DNA from: Paenibacillus mesophilus
GTDB lineage: Bacteria > Bacillota > Bacilli > Paenibacillales > NBRC-103111
Assembly (NCBI RefSeq): GCF_005938385.1
Contig: NZ_VCRA01000002.1
Span: 248,001-312,000 of the forward strand
Direction: 5' to 3'
Length of the DNA: 64,000 bases
Shown here: positions 8,741 through 17,817 of the stretch, in pieces
How the letters are laid out: each line of letters begins with the position of its first letter
Numbering within the stretch: position 1 is the first letter of the stretch
The notes under the pieces: generated by a model
What the model saw: the letters and a program-made list of their open reading frames with translations, nothing else
Database searches by the model: none
Told to the model about the DNA's origin: nothing
Program-made: the position numbers and the translations under genes

Positions 8741-9475
8741 ATGCCGATAACGCCGAACAACGAAACCGAACAGCCTGACGTTACCGAGGAGAAGAAAAAA
8801 GCAGTCGTAGTCGACACGATCCAGCAGCTGGGGCAAACGACGACGCCCGCCACAGAATCGAACATATACTGCATGACGATTATTGGCCAAGTGGAAGGCC
8901 ATATCGTGCTTCCTCCGCAAAACAAAACGACCAAATACGAGCACTTGATTCCGCAGCTCGTGGCGGCCGAACAAAATTCGAAAATCGAAGGTATCCTGGT
9001 TATCTTGAACACGGTAGGGGGGGACGTCGAAGCGGGTCTCGCGATCGCGGAGATGATCTCGTCCTTGTCCAAGCCGAAAGTGACGCTCGTTCTCGGGGGA
9101 GGACACAGTATCGGAGTGCCGATTGCCGTATCGTCCGACTATTCGCTTATCGCGGAAACGGCCACGATGACGATCCACCCGATCCGGTTGAACGGAATGG
9201 TCATCGGCGTGCCGCAAACGTTCGAATATTTGGAGAAAATGCAGGAGCGCGTGATCCGCTTTGTTACGAGCCACTCCGGCATTTCCGAGCAGAAGCTGAA
9301 AGAGCTGATGTTCAAAACCGGCGAGCTGACGAGGGATATAGGCACGACCGTAATCGGAGCGGACGCCGTGAAATACGGGCTTATCGACGCCGTAGGAGGC
9401 GTGGGAGAAGCATTGAAGCAGCTGAATGCGCGGATCGAGCAACACCGCAGCATGAAGGGGGCGATCGTCCAATGA
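8741..9475 (+). CDS. tepA: ClpP-like spore protease TepA (YmfB)
   Basis: A 244-residue member of the ClpP/crotonase serine-protease fold. In B. subtilis the homologue works in germinating spores in the breakdown of small acid-soluble proteins. The core runs from about residue 40 to 220. The nucleophile serine is in [12 protein letters not shown] near residue 126 and the histidine in ATMTIHPIR near 148. The first 40 residues are polar (many Glu, Asn and Lys) and lack a signal peptide. ATG 8741 follows ATGAGGAGGG. It overlaps ylzJ by four bases, as in Bacillus genomes, and is preceded by a sigma-G-like promoter. Confidence 0.92.
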   Translation: MPITPNNETEQPDVTEEKKKAVVVDTIQQLGQTTTPATESNIYCMTIIGQVEGHIVLPPQNKTTKYEHLIPQLVAAEQNSKIEGILVILNTVGGDVEAGLAIAEMISSLSKPKVTLVLGGGHSIGVPIAVSSDYSLIAETATMTIHPIRLNGMVIGVPQTFEYLEKMQERVIRFVTSHSGISEQKLKELMFKTGELTRDIGTTVIGADAVKYGLIDAVGGVGEALKQLNARIEQHRSMKGAIVQ

Positions 9476-9690
9476 TCCTGTATACGGAAGTTCCGCTTGA
9501 AACGGTGCTGGAAGGTATGGACAACCCGCCACCGGAAACTACGGAAATAACAGTTAACGGCGTGCTAATGCAGGTAGAGTCGACATCGCCATATCGGGGC
9601 AAAATCGTTCGTTTATTAAGTCCCGATCCGATGCACTATTTGAATCCGGCTTACGCGCCCGGGCAATTGATCGAATTCAAACCGGTTTGA
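9472..9690 (+). CDS. ylzJ: YlzJ-like small protein
   Basis: A 72-residue protein of the YlzJ family, conserved between tepA and spoIIIE in Bacillales; no biochemical function is known to me. The sequence begins [15 protein letters not shown] and contains a short C-terminal motif [16 protein letters not shown] that marks the family. It starts at an ATG overlapping the tepA stop (ATGA), so it is probably translated by coupling and made in the same cell as TepA. Confidence 0.85.
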   Translation: MILYTEVPLETVLEGMDNPPPETTEITVNGVLMQVESTSPYRGKIVRLLSPDPMHYLNPAYAPGQLIEFKPV

Positions 9691-10025
9691 GTACAGGAGC
9701 AGCCGTGAGCATCCCGGGCTGGCTTATGGTATAGCGAAATATCGGCGTAGGGTTCCGATGTATGGATAGCGAGCTTGTTTAGCCGCCGGTAACGAATTCC
9801 AGCTCCGTTGAGGCTTAACATTCGGTGGATGTGCTTATTCTTGAAGCACAAGCTGAGGGCCGGCGGCGATGTGCAGCACGACTCGTTGGCTCATGATGCG
9901 TCGAAACTGCGGCGCGGAGGCAATTAGCACGACGGTTAGCGTACGCGGGGGACGTTTACGTATCTCGCGTAGTTTTCAGCGCACGGCATTGCGCTGATAC
10001 CATAAGAGAGAAAGTCGGCGATTCG
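9691..10025. other. Gene-free stretch before spoIIIE
   Basis: About 335 bases with no open frame that has a ribosome site or recognisable product. It ends in a strong terminator hairpin although no coding region lies just upstream of that hairpin, so the second half (about 9840-10025) could be a non-coding transcript or the 3' region of the tepA-ylzJ mRNA. I recognise no known RNA family in it. Confidence 0.5.
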
Positions 10026-10068
10026 GGAAGCCGTTGTCTCGGTAACGGGACGGCTTCCTCTTTTTTTT
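10026..10068 (+). terminator. Intrinsic terminator before spoIIIE
   Basis: GGAAGCC at the left pairs with GGCTTCC at the right, with an inner GTCTCG/CGGGAC stem over a GTAA loop, followed by eight T bases. A bulge of about three bases separates the two stems. Confidence 0.85.
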
Positions 10069-10114
10069 GCGCAAAACCGAACAAACGTTTTTATTCGAGC
10101 CGTTTTTTGGAAAG

Positions 10115-10125
10115 TATGATATAAT
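10115..10125 (+). promoter_or_regulatory. Probable -10 region of the spoIIIE promoter
   Basis: TATGAT and TATAAT overlap at 10115-10125, just after the terminator and about 45 bases before the spoIIIE start. No good -35 hexamer stands at 16-18 bases upstream, so the promoter may be weak or need help. Confidence 0.4.
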
Positions 10126-10169
10126 AAAAACCGCTTCGGTCGAATTAATCTAAACGGGAGGTGCGGATG

Positions 10170-12737
10170 ATGGCCAAAAGACGGAAAAAAAACGGCTCGG
10201 TCTCAACTCAACTAAAATATGAACTCTATGGCGTCCTTATCCTCATTTTCTCTGTCATCGCGTTGTCTCACGAAGGGCGCGTCGGACGCTCGATTATGTA
10301 CTTGTTCCGGTTTTTTCTCGGTGTGTTGGACTGGGTCATTCCCGTTTTCTTCATATACATAGGACTGCACGTCATGATCCGGAGAGCTTGGCCGCACGGC
10401 TGGACCGCGCGCAAATCGGGTTTCCTGCTGATCGTTCTCGGATTTCTGATCATGAATCATATTACGATGTTCCAGCTGCTCGATCCGAACGGGGAGTTTA
10501 CGTCGGCCTCCTGGATCGTCGGCCAGACGTGGTCCAGCTTGCTGGACGGGCTCAGCCCGCAGAACGAGCAGGTGCTGTCGAATCAAGTGGGGGGAGGAAT
10601 GATCGGTGCAGTTTTATACGCCTGTCTCTTCTTCCTGTTCGATAACTTGGGCGCTCGGCTGATCGAATATTCCTCGTTCGCGATCGGCTTCCTGCTCATT
10701 ACCGGCATGTCCTATGTCGATATGGCGAGCAAACTGAAGCGTTTGTTTCGCGGAAGCGGGCTTCGGATGCGGGATACATTCTCGCAAATGTTCCAGCTGA
10801 TGAAAAGTCCGGACAAGCCGAAGCCGGTTCGAACGCGCAAATCGGTGCAGCCGCAAATTCCGCTGGACGACGATGAATTCGAAGACGAGCTGACGGGTCC
10901 CGTTATCATGAAGGAAAAGAAAAAGCCGGTCTTTTTCCAGCTGCTGCAAAAAAAGCAAAAACAGGCGCCGGATATCGAACAATCCGACGACACCGCGATC
11001 GAACAAGTCGTCTACTCGGCGGATGCAGAGAAAAGCGCTGCGCGCAACCAGGACCGTTACGAGGACGATGAAGAAGAGCAAGCGGACTCGGAATTTCCGC
11101 GCATCCGCGATTTTCAGGAGCATACCCAGGATCAGCCGGATGACGACGGTTACGAAGAGCCGCAGCCGACTGCGCCCGTACCAGCGAACGCGCTTCCGGC
11201 GCCGCAAGGCTATCAGCCGCCTTCCAACCAGATGAAGATCAAGCTTCCGGTAGAAGGCGAGGGGGAACTCGACGTTACCTTCGCGCAGCAGCCGGAGCGT
11301 CCTCCGGCAAAGCCGTATCTGCTTCCCGCGTTCTCGCTGTTGGCGAAACCCGGCAATTCGGGCAAAGGCGGAGACGCGGTAGATTACAAGACGATCGCCC
11401 GCAAGCTGGAAACGACGCTCGAAAGCTTCGGGGTCCGCACGAAAGTGTTGGACGTCGTACGCGGCCCGGCCGTCACCCGTTACGAGATACAGCCGGATGT
11501 CGGCGTCAAAGTAAGCCGGGTCGTCAGCTTGACCGACGACATCGCGCTGGCGCTCGCCGCCAAAGATATACGGATGGAAGCGCCGATTCCGGGCAAATCG
11601 GCGATCGGCATCGAAGTACCGAATTCCGAGGTTGCCGTCGTGACAATGCGCGAGGTGATGGAAAGCTCGGTATTTCAGGAATCGAACTCCAAGCTGTCGA
11701 TCGCGTTCGGCCGGGACATCTCCGGTCAGGCGATCGTGGGCAATTTGGCGAAGATGCCCCATCTTCTGGTCGCCGGTGCGACCGGTTCCGGGAAATCGGT
11801 CTGCGTGAACGGGATTATTACGAGCATTTTGTTCAAGGCGAAGCCGGATGAAGTGAAGTTTCTGATGATCGACCCGAAGATGGTCGAGCTCAATATGTAC
11901 AACGGCATTCCGCACTTGCTCGCGCCGGTCGTCACCGACCCGCGAAGAGCGTCGCTGGCGCTCAAAAAGATTGTCGGCGAGATGGAGAAGCGGTACGAGC
12001 TGTTTTCCAAATTCGGCACACGCAATATCGAAGGCTACAACAACATGATTGCCGAGAAGCAGGAAGGCGAGTCGATGCCGTACATCGTCGTCATCTTGGA
12101 CGAGCTCGCCGACTTGATGATGGTAGCCGCAAGCGATGTGGAAGATTCGATATGCCGGCTCGCCCAGAAAGCCCGCGCTGCCGGCATCCATCTGATCATA
12201 GCGACGCAAAGACCGTCAGTGGACGTCATCACCGGTCTGATCAAAGCGAACATCCCTTCGAGAATCGCCTTCGGTGTATCGTCCCAGGTGGACTCCCGTA
12301 CCATTCTCGATATGGTGGGAGCGGAGAAGCTGCTCGGCCGTGGCGATATGCTGTTCTTGCCGGTAGGGGCGTCGAAGCCGATCCGGGTGCAAGGAGCGTT
12401 TCTGTCCGATCAGGAAGTCGAGGCGGTCGTCAGCTTCTGCAAAAACCAGGAAGAGGCCAACTATCAGGAGGAGATGGTACCGGAGGTGGAGGAGCAGTCC
12501 GAAGCCGAGGACGAATACGAGGACGAGCTTTACGATCAGGCGGTGCAGGTCGTCATCGAGGCGAAGCAGGCTTCCGTATCGCTGCTGCAGCGCCGGATGC
12601 GGGTCGGCTACGCCAGAGCGGCCCGTCTCATCGACGCGCTCGAAGCGAAAGGCGTCGTCGGCCCGTACGAGGGCAGCAAGCCGCGCGAGGTGCTGCTCAC
12701 GATGGAGCAATATCAACACAGCCGAATACCGTCTTGA
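10170..12737 (+). CDS. spoIIIE: DNA translocase SpoIIIE/FtsK
   Basis: Membrane-anchored ATPase that pumps chromosomal DNA through a closing septum, in sporulation into the forespore. The 855-residue protein has four hydrophobic helices in the first 180 residues, an acidic and glutamine-rich linker (about 230-390), then the motor with the Walker A loop [13 protein letters not shown] near residue 535 and Walker [12 protein letters not shown] near 640. It ends in a winged-helix gamma domain ([20 protein letters not shown], near 790) that reads DNA polarity signals. It is longer than the 787-residue B. subtilis protein because of the linker. ATG 10170 is eight bases after GGGAGG; 10161 GTG and 10167 ATG are alternatives. 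Confidence 0.95.
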   Translation: MAKRRKKNGSVSTQLKYELYGVLILIFSVIALSHEGRVGRSIMYLFRFFLGVLDWVIPVFFIYIGLHVMIRRAWPHGWTARKSGFLLIVLGFLIMNHITMFQLLDPNGEFTSASWIVGQTWSSLLDGLSPQNEQVLSNQVGGGMIGAVLYACLFFLFDNLGARLIEYSSFAIGFLLITGMSYVDMASKLKRLFRGSGLRMRDTFSQMFQLMKSPDKPKPVRTRKSVQPQIPLDDDEFEDELTGPVIMKEKKKPVFFQLLQKKQKQAPDIEQSDDTAIEQVVYSADAEKSAARNQDRYEDDEEEQADSEFPRIRDFQEHTQDQPDDDGYEEPQPTAPVPANALPAPQGYQPPSNQMKIKLPVEGEGELDVTFAQQPERPPAKPYLLPAFSLLAKPGNSGKGGDAVDYKTIARKLETTLESFGVRTKVLDVVRGPAVTRYEIQPDVGVKVSRVVSLTDDIALALAAKDIRMEAPIPGKSAIGIEVPNSEVAVVTMREVMESSVFQESNSKLSIAFGRDISGQAIVGNLAKMPHLLVAGATGSGKSVCVNGIITSILFKAKPDEVKFLMIDPKMVELNMYNGIPHLLAPVVTDPRRASLALKKIVGEMEKRYELFSKFGTRNIEGYNNMIAEKQEGESMPYIVVILDELADLMMVAASDVEDSICRLAQKARAAGIHLIIATQRPSVDVITGLIKANIPSRIAFGVSSQVDSRTILDMVGAEKLLGRGDMLFLPVGASKPIRVQGAFLSDQEVEAVVSFCKNQEEANYQEEMVPEVEEQSEAEDEYEDELYDQAVQVVIEAKQASVSLLQRRMRVGYARAARLIDALEAKGVVGPYEGSKPREVLLTMEQYQHSRIPS

Positions 12738-12745
12738 GCGTTGCA

Positions 12746-12780
12746 GCATTCCGTCATCCGGCGGAATGCTTTTCTTTTTT
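12746..12780 (+). terminator. Intrinsic terminator after spoIIIE
   Basis: GCATTCCG (12746-12753) pairs with CGGAATGC (12762-12769) over an eight-base loop, followed by a T-rich tail. Confidence 0.85.
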
Positions 12781-12846
12781 CATGCTTCGCCGCCCTTCCG
12801 GCGTTTCCCATGCATAATTTCATTGCCGCGCGTGCGTCCCTCTTTT

Positions 12847-12877
12847 TGAATAATACGGCTATCCCTTTGTCATAATA
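12847..12877 (+). promoter_or_regulatory. Sigma-G promoter for the SleB-like gene
   Basis: A perfect TGAATA at 12847-12852 and CATAATA at 12871-12877 are 18 bases apart, close to the sigma-G consensus (TGAATA, 17-18, CATACTA). The start codon of the germination enzyme is 48 bases on. In B. subtilis sleB is made in the forespore under sigma-G. Confidence 0.75.
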
Positions 12878-12924
12878 AGGCGTGAATAGGGCCCATATCA
12901 TGAGCGGAGGAAGGGAATAGCGAG

Positions 12925-13731
12925 ATGAACAAACGACTTGTTGTCATTACGATATGTACCGTACTTTTTTTGCTGGCTGCGATGCAGGTCAAGCATAAGT
13001 TTTACTCCGAACAAACGTTCGGAAATGTGGAATTGAGATACGGAGCAAAGGGCGGAGACGTATACGAGCTGCAGGGCAGGCTGAAGATGCTCGGATTTTA
13101 TCATGGCGATGTGGATGGCGATTTCGGCTACAGTACGCTGCAGTCTTTGAAAAACTTTCAATATAAGTTCGGCATGAAGGTCGACGGGATCGCGGGAGGC
13201 AAAACGAAGGTGAAGCTGTGGGAGGCGACGAAGGAATGGTCGCCGGATCGGACTCCCCGCAAAGGAGCCGCTGCGCCGGCCCCGGCCCCGACACCGGCTC
13301 CGGGCCAAGGTCAAGCGACTCCCCCTGCGACCGCCGGGCAAAACGAGCTGTACTCCGGTTCGAATCACTTGGGGCTTTCGAACCAGGATTTGAACCTGAT
13401 GGCCAACGCCGTATACGGCGAATCGCGGGGAGAGCCTTACGTCGGTCAAATCGCCGTAGCGGCCGTTATCATTAACCGGGTCAAATCGGCGAGCTTTCCG
13501 AACACGGTGTCGGGAGTCATCTTCCAGCCGGGAGCCTTTACCGCTGTCGCGGACGGGCAAATATGGCTGACGCCGAACGAGGTGGCCAAGAAGGCGGTCC
13601 AGGACGCACTGAACGGATATGATCCTTCCGGAGGATGCCTCTATTATTTCAATCCCGAGACGGCGACCTCCAAATGGATATGGACCCGTCCGCAGGTGAA
13701 GCAGATCGGCAAACATATTTTCTGCAAATGA
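12925..13731 (+). CDS. sleB: Spore cortex-lytic enzyme, SleB type (cell wall hydrolase)
   Basis: Predicted lytic transglycosylase that degrades spore cortex peptidoglycan on germination. The 268-residue protein has an N-terminal membrane or signal segment (VVITICTVLFLLAAM) and a peptidoglycan-binding domain with GDVYELQGRLKMLGFYHG near residue 50. A Pro/Ala-rich linker (about 112-135) follows, then the SleB hydrolase domain from about 155 with NAVYGESRGEPYVGQIAVAA (the glutamate in YGE is the usual catalytic acid) and CLYYFNPETATSKWI. The domain order is that of SleB. A well-matched sigma-G promoter precedes it. No ypeB follows, so it stands apart from the usual sleB-ypeB pair and could be a paralogue. 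Confidence 0.85.
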   Translation: MNKRLVVITICTVLFLLAAMQVKHKFYSEQTFGNVELRYGAKGGDVYELQGRLKMLGFYHGDVDGDFGYSTLQSLKNFQYKFGMKVDGIAGGKTKVKLWEATKEWSPDRTPRKGAAAPAPAPTPAPGQGQATPPATAGQNELYSGSNHLGLSNQDLNLMANAVYGESRGEPYVGQIAVAAVIINRVKSASFPNTVSGVIFQPGAFTAVADGQIWLTPNEVAKKAVQDALNGYDPSGGCLYYFNPETATSKWIWTRPQVKQIGKHIFCK

Positions 13732-13851
13732 GTGCCCCGAAAGAAGTAACCGATCAGGTTGCTTCTTCTGTTTCTGGAAGAATATAATGGAAATGAGGTC
13801 GATACAATGGCAGTAGAAGCACGTCAACCATTAATCGAGGAGGGGAGCATA

Positions 13852-15138
13852 TTGCCGGTAACGAAGTCCAAGTTCGAACGAGCCACGATCGGCAACGTTA
13901 GGCTTCACGTCTTGCCTACGGATCAATTTAAGACGTACGCCATCTCGGTATACATAGGCACTCCCTTGACGGAATCGACCGTAACGCAGGTGGCGTTGGC
14001 GCCTTTCGTCCTGCGCAGAGGGACAACCAAGCTGCCCGAAACGAAGCAGTTCCGCGAACGTCAGGACGACTTGTACGGAGCCGGCTTCGGCTTCGACGTT
14101 TACAAACGGGGAGATTATCAGATCGTGCAGTTCCGCATGGATATGATTCACGACGACTTCGTGTCGGATCAAGCGTCCATGCTGGAGCAGGCTTTGCAAT
14201 TCGTGGGAGAGGCGATAACCGATCCGGTGCGCGACAACGGTGTATTCCGGGCCAAATACGTCGAAGCGGAGAAGGAAACGCTCCGCAAACGTCTGGCGGC
14301 GATCGTGAACGATAAAATTCGTTATGCCGGCGAACGGTGCATCGAGGAAATGTGCAAAAACGAGCCTTTCCGGCTTCATCCGCTCGGCAAAACGGAAGAT
14401 TTGGCCGCTATTACGCCCCAGTCGCTGTATGCCTCTTACGAGCAATGGCTGGCAAGCTCGCCGATCGATGTATATGTCGCCGGCAATACGACGCTTGATC
14501 AGGTGAAGCCAATGCTGGAATCCGCATTCCGCTGGAACCGTTCGAGTTCCGCAGCCTATGACCGCAAGCCGGAGCACCGTGAAGTCGAACAAGTCAACAC
14601 GGTCGTGGAGCGGTTGGACGTAACCCAAGGCAAGCTCAATATGGGTCTGCGCACTTATGTTACTTATGCCGACGACGATTATCCGGCTATGCTGATGTAT
14701 AACGGCATATTGGGCGGATACCCGCACTCCAAGCTGTTTTTGAACGTCCGGGAGAAAGAAAGCTTGGCTTATTACGCTTCGTCCCGTTTGGATGGACATA
14801 AAGGCATTTTGACGATTCAATCGGGCATCGAATTCGCCAACTACGAGAAAGCCGTAGACATTATCAAGCAGCAAATCGGACATATGGCCGAAGGCCGGAT
14901 CAGCGATCTGGAAATGTCGCAAACTCGCGCCATGATCGCCAATCAGCTGCGGGAAAGCCAAGATTCCGCCTTCGAGACGATATCGCTCGATTTCAACAAC
15001 CAGCTGTCGGGCAAAACCCGCACCGCATCGGAATTGATCGATCAGGTAGCGAAGGTCGACGTCGAGGCGATCCGCAAAGTGGCCGAACGCGTGAAGCTGG
15101 ACACCGTCTATTTCTTGCGGGACCGGAAGGGGGAGTGA
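13852..15138 (+). CDS. M16-family peptidase-like protein without the zinc motif (YmfF-like)
   Basis: A 428-residue M16 protein, first of a pair. At the place where active members have HxxEH this protein reads LAPFVLRRGTTK, so the zinc ligands are absent and it is probably the non-catalytic partner of the next gene, as in other two-subunit M16 systems. The second lobe keeps the GGYPHSKLFLNVREKESLAY motif near residue 285. The start is TTG 13852, six bases after GAGGAGGGG. An ATG at 13807 in the same frame has only a weak ribosome site but would add 15 residues. It is three bases before the partner gene. Confidence 0.85.
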   Translation: MPVTKSKFERATIGNVRLHVLPTDQFKTYAISVYIGTPLTESTVTQVALAPFVLRRGTTKLPETKQFRERQDDLYGAGFGFDVYKRGDYQIVQFRMDMIHDDFVSDQASMLEQALQFVGEAITDPVRDNGVFRAKYVEAEKETLRKRLAAIVNDKIRYAGERCIEEMCKNEPFRLHPLGKTEDLAAITPQSLYASYEQWLASSPIDVYVAGNTTLDQVKPMLESAFRWNRSSSAAYDRKPEHREVEQVNTVVERLDVTQGKLNMGLRTYVTYADDDYPAMLMYNGILGGYPHSKLFLNVREKESLAYYASSRLDGHKGILTIQSGIEFANYEKAVDIIKQQIGHMAEGRISDLEMSQTRAMIANQLRESQDSAFETISLDFNNQLSGKTRTASELIDQVAKVDVEAIRKVAERVKLDTVYFLRDRKGE

Positions 15139-15141
15139 CGC

Positions 15142-16428
15142 ATGCAAACGATACCGTTTACCCGATTGAAAGAAACGCTTTATTACGAACAGCTGCCGAA
15201 CGGACTTAAAGTGTACATCCTCCCGAAGCCCGGGTTTCATAAAATTTATGCGACCTTCTCGACCCGGTACGGCTCGATCGACAATCATTTCCGGGTGGAA
15301 GGTAAGCCGGAGACGACAGTACCGGACGGAATCGCCCATTTCCTCGAGCATAAAATGTTCGAGGAGCCGACAGGCGACATCTTCGCCACCTTCGCGTCGC
15401 AAGGCGCCTCCGCCAACGCGTTTACGAGCTTTGACCGAACCGTCTATTTGTTCTCGGCAACGGAGCAGGTAAACGAAAATTTGACGACTTTGATCAATTT
15501 CGTTCAAAATCCGTACTTTACGGACCAGAATGTCGAGAAAGAAAAAGGGATCATCGGCCAGGAGATCAACATGTACCGGGACAATCCGGACTGGCGCTCT
15601 TACTTCGGGTTGATCGAGGCTTTGTACCAAAAGCATCCCGTCAGCATCGACATTGCCGGAACGATCGACTCCATCGCGCAAATAACGAAGGATACGCTGT
15701 ACGAATGCTACCATACGTTTTACCATCCGAGCAATATGAGCCTGTTCGTCGTGGGCGGCGTCAATCCGGAGGATGTGATGCGGCTCGTCAGAGACAATCA
15801 AGCGGCCAAAACGTTTCCTTCCCAAGGCGAAATCCGCCGGTTTTTCGAGCAGGAGCCGGAACAGGTGCGCGAGGAGCTTAAGCTGATCGAGCTTCCCGTA
15901 TCGCTTCCGAAATGCTTGTTCGGCTTTAAAGATCCGGTGCGGCCGGTTCCGGGCAGCGAAGCGCTCAAGCGGGAAATGACGACGAAGCTCGTGCTGGACG
16001 CGTTGCTCAGCCCAAGCTCCAAGCTTTATCAGGAAATGTACGACGACGGGCTGATCTCCGATCAATTCGGCCATGAATACAATTCCAACTCGAATTACGC
16101 GTTCTCGGTTATCGGCGGGGAAACGAAAAATCCCGACGAGCTCGTGCAGCGGGTCAAAGCCGGGCTTGAGCGGGCGAAGACGGAAGGAATCGAAGCCGAA
16201 TCGTTCGAGCGCAGCAAGCGGAAGAAGATCGGAGGCTTCATGCGGATGATGAATTCGCCGGAGGCGATGGCGAACGAATTTACCAAATACGAATTCAAGG
16301 AAACGAGCTTGTTCGACGTTCTGAGCGCCTATGAGTCCGTCACGCTGGAGGATGCCAACCGCCGGCTGAACGAGCATGCCGATTTCGGCCGTTTCGCCAT
16401 ATCGATCGTGCGGAGCCCGCAAGGATGA
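15142..16428 (+). CDS. M16-family zinc metallopeptidase (YmfH-like)
   Basis: The catalytic member of the pair, 428 residues. The inverted zinc motif is intact in GIAHFLEHKMFEE near residue 70, and the downstream third ligand region EKEKGIIGQEINMYRDNP is present near 135. The C-terminal lobe contains LDALLSPSSKLYQEMYDDGL. It is predicted cytoplasmic since no signal peptide is seen. It starts three bases after the YmfF-like gene and overlaps the following SDR gene by four bases. The gene order ymfF-ymfH-ymfI-ymfJ-ymfK-ymfM is that of B. subtilis. The natural substrate is not known to me. Confidence 0.9.
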   Translation: MQTIPFTRLKETLYYEQLPNGLKVYILPKPGFHKIYATFSTRYGSIDNHFRVEGKPETTVPDGIAHFLEHKMFEEPTGDIFATFASQGASANAFTSFDRTVYLFSATEQVNENLTTLINFVQNPYFTDQNVEKEKGIIGQEINMYRDNPDWRSYFGLIEALYQKHPVSIDIAGTIDSIAQITKDTLYECYHTFYHPSNMSLFVVGGVNPEDVMRLVRDNQAAKTFPSQGEIRRFFEQEPEQVREELKLIELPVSLPKCLFGFKDPVRPVPGSEALKREMTTKLVLDALLSPSSKLYQEMYDDGLISDQFGHEYNSNSNYAFSVIGGETKNPDELVQRVKAGLERAKTEGIEAESFERSKRKKIGGFMRMMNSPEAMANEFTKYEFKETSLFDVLSAYESVTLEDANRRLNEHADFGRFAISIVRSPQG

Positions 16429-17174
16429 TGAAGTCTTTTGCCGATACGACCGTGCTCGTCACCGGGGCGAGCCGGGGAATCGGAGCCGCTATCGCCCGGC
16501 GTTTCGCCTCCGTCGGGATGAAGGTCGTCATCCATTACTTGAATTCCCACGAATCGGCAAACGAAACGGCGCGGACGTGCTTGAATTACGGAGCCCAAGT
16601 GTTAACGGTGACGGCGGATGTTACGTCCAGGGAACAGCTGCTGCGGATGAAGGAAAAGATGGAGAAGCACGGCATGATGCCGGATATCGTCGTCAACAAT
16701 GCGGGCGTAGCGCACTATGGGCTGCTGCAGGACGTAACCGAAGAAGAGTGGGCGCGCGTCATGGACGTTAACCTCAAAGGAATGTTTCTGTGCACGCAGC
16801 TGTTCATGGACAACATGGTACGGCAAAAATACGGGCGGATCATTAATGTATCGTCCGTATGGGGACTTTCCGGAGCATCCTGCGAGGTCGTCTATTCGAC
16901 CGCCAAGGGCGGGGTCAACGCCTTTACGAAAGCGCTGGCCAAGGAGCTGGCGCCTTCGGGCGTTACCGTGAACGCCGTCGCGCCCGGAGTCGTCGAGACG
17001 TCCATGAACGCCAATCTGAACTCGGCGGAGAAGGAAGCGCTGCAGAACGATATTCCCGCAGGCCGGTTTGCCCATCCCGATGAGATCGCCTCGCTCGTTT
17101 ATTTTATCGCGCTGCCGGAGTCGGGTTACATTACCGGACAAATCATAAGTCCGAACGGCGGTTGGCATACATAG
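16425..17174 (+). CDS. ymfI: Short-chain dehydrogenase/reductase (YmfI-like)
   Basis: A 249-residue classical SDR, probably a 3-oxoacyl-ACP reductase-like enzyme. It has the NADP(H) loop VLVTGASRGIGAAIARRF near residue 9, the NNAG stretch near 88, the catalytic serine in NVSSVWG and the YxxxK pair in VYSTAKGG near 155. It overlaps the M16 gene at the ATGATGA, so translation is coupled. The substrate is not given by the sequence. Its TAG stop is also the first base of an array of three tandem palindromes. Confidence 0.87.
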   Translation: MMKSFADTTVLVTGASRGIGAAIARRFASVGMKVVIHYLNSHESANETARTCLNYGAQVLTVTADVTSREQLLRMKEKMEKHGMMPDIVVNNAGVAHYGLLQDVTEEEWARVMDVNLKGMFLCTQLFMDNMVRQKYGRIINVSSVWGLSGASCEVVYSTAKGGVNAFTKALAKELAPSGVTVNAVAPGVVETSMNANLNSAEKEALQNDIPAGRFAHPDEIASLVYFIALPESGYITGQIISPNGGWHT

Positions 17175-17287
17175 TCCGGTTTTCACGTAAATGAGTGTGA
17201 AATCCAGACATAGTCTGGTTTTCACGTAAATGAGTGTGAGATCCAGACATAGTCTGGTTTTCACGTAAATGAGTGTGAAATCCAGAC
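17174..17287. repeat. Three tandem 39-bp palindromic units starting at the ymfI stop codon
   Basis: The units begin at 17174, 17213 and 17252. Each is a 13-nt arm (GTCTGGTTTTCAC), a 10-nt loop (GTAAATGAGT), a 13-nt arm (GTGAAATCCAGAC) and a 3-nt spacer (ATA). The arms pair except for one central T-T mismatch. Between units the same arms can also pair across the 3-nt spacer (CCAGAC ATA GTCTGG), so two hairpin registers compete. A partial fourth unit (TAGTCTGC) follows. The first base of the array is the last base of the stop codon. Confidence 0.93.
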
Positions 17288-17390
17288 CTAGTCTGCTTCC
17301 TGAACTTGGAGACGTTCCTCCGAATATAGGGTCATCAATCCGCACATCCTAAAATTGTTGTAACCCTATATCGACAAGGAGGAACCTCTA

Positions 17391-17642
17391 ATGGCAACTG
17401 TATTGAAAAGTTTCGAGCGTTGGAAGCAATTTTTGTCCGAGCGTGTGGAGCAAGCTCATAAAGTCGGCATGAGCGACGAAACGATTGCCAAGCTCGCTGC
17501 GAATGTCGGCGAATATTTGGCCGATAAAGTCGATCCGGAAAACAAGGAAGAGCGCGTACTGAAGGAGCTTTGGGACGTGGCGGACGAACATGAAAAACAA
17601 ACGATCGCCCGCTGCATGATCAAGCTCGTCAGCACTAAATAA
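17391..17642 (+). CDS. ymfJ: DUF3243 protein (YmfJ-like)
   Basis: An 83-residue, mostly helical acidic protein of the DUF3243 family, no known function. It contains VGMSDETIAKLAANVGEYLA and VDPENKEERVLKELWDVADE, which mark the family. Ribosome site AAGGAGGAA lies eight bases ahead of ATG 17391. It sits in the conserved place between ymfI and ymfK, but a gap of 216 bases with the palindrome array separates it from ymfI. Confidence 0.87.
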   Translation: MATVLKSFERWKQFLSERVEQAHKVGMSDETIAKLAANVGEYLADKVDPENKEERVLKELWDVADEHEKQTIARCMIKLVSTK

Positions 17643-17698
17643 AGAATCGACAAGTACGGACTGACGATAACCGTATCCGCAGATGCGTTTTTCTCAGG

Positions 17699-17722
17699 AG
17701 CCTCCTCAAGCAGGGGGCTTTT
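17699..17722 (+). terminator. Probable weak terminator after ymfJ
   Basis: AGCCTCCT (17699-17706) pairs with AGGGGGCT (17712-17719) over a five-base loop, followed by TTTTG. The short T tract suggests partial termination. Confidence 0.6.
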
Positions 17723-17817
17723 GCGACGTGGAGCAACTTTTTGGGCGAAGCAAGGAGGATAATAGCGAATATTGTAGAATTATTCGTTATAGGGCCAACT
17801 GGGGAAAGGTGAGATTA

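Noticed and set aside
10614..12209. A 531-codon minus-strand frame opposite spoIIIE
   Set aside because: Mirror frame of a conserved gene; no motif, no start signal.
13831..16422. An 863-codon open frame on the minus strand opposite the M16 genes
   Set aside because: It is antisense to two well-supported peptidase genes, has no ribosome site or family motif, and is rich in Arg/His/Leu as expected for a mirror frame of high-GC codons.
17174..17287. CRISPR-like tandem repeat
   Set aside because: The units follow each other with only three bases between them, so there are no spacers, and no cas gene is near.
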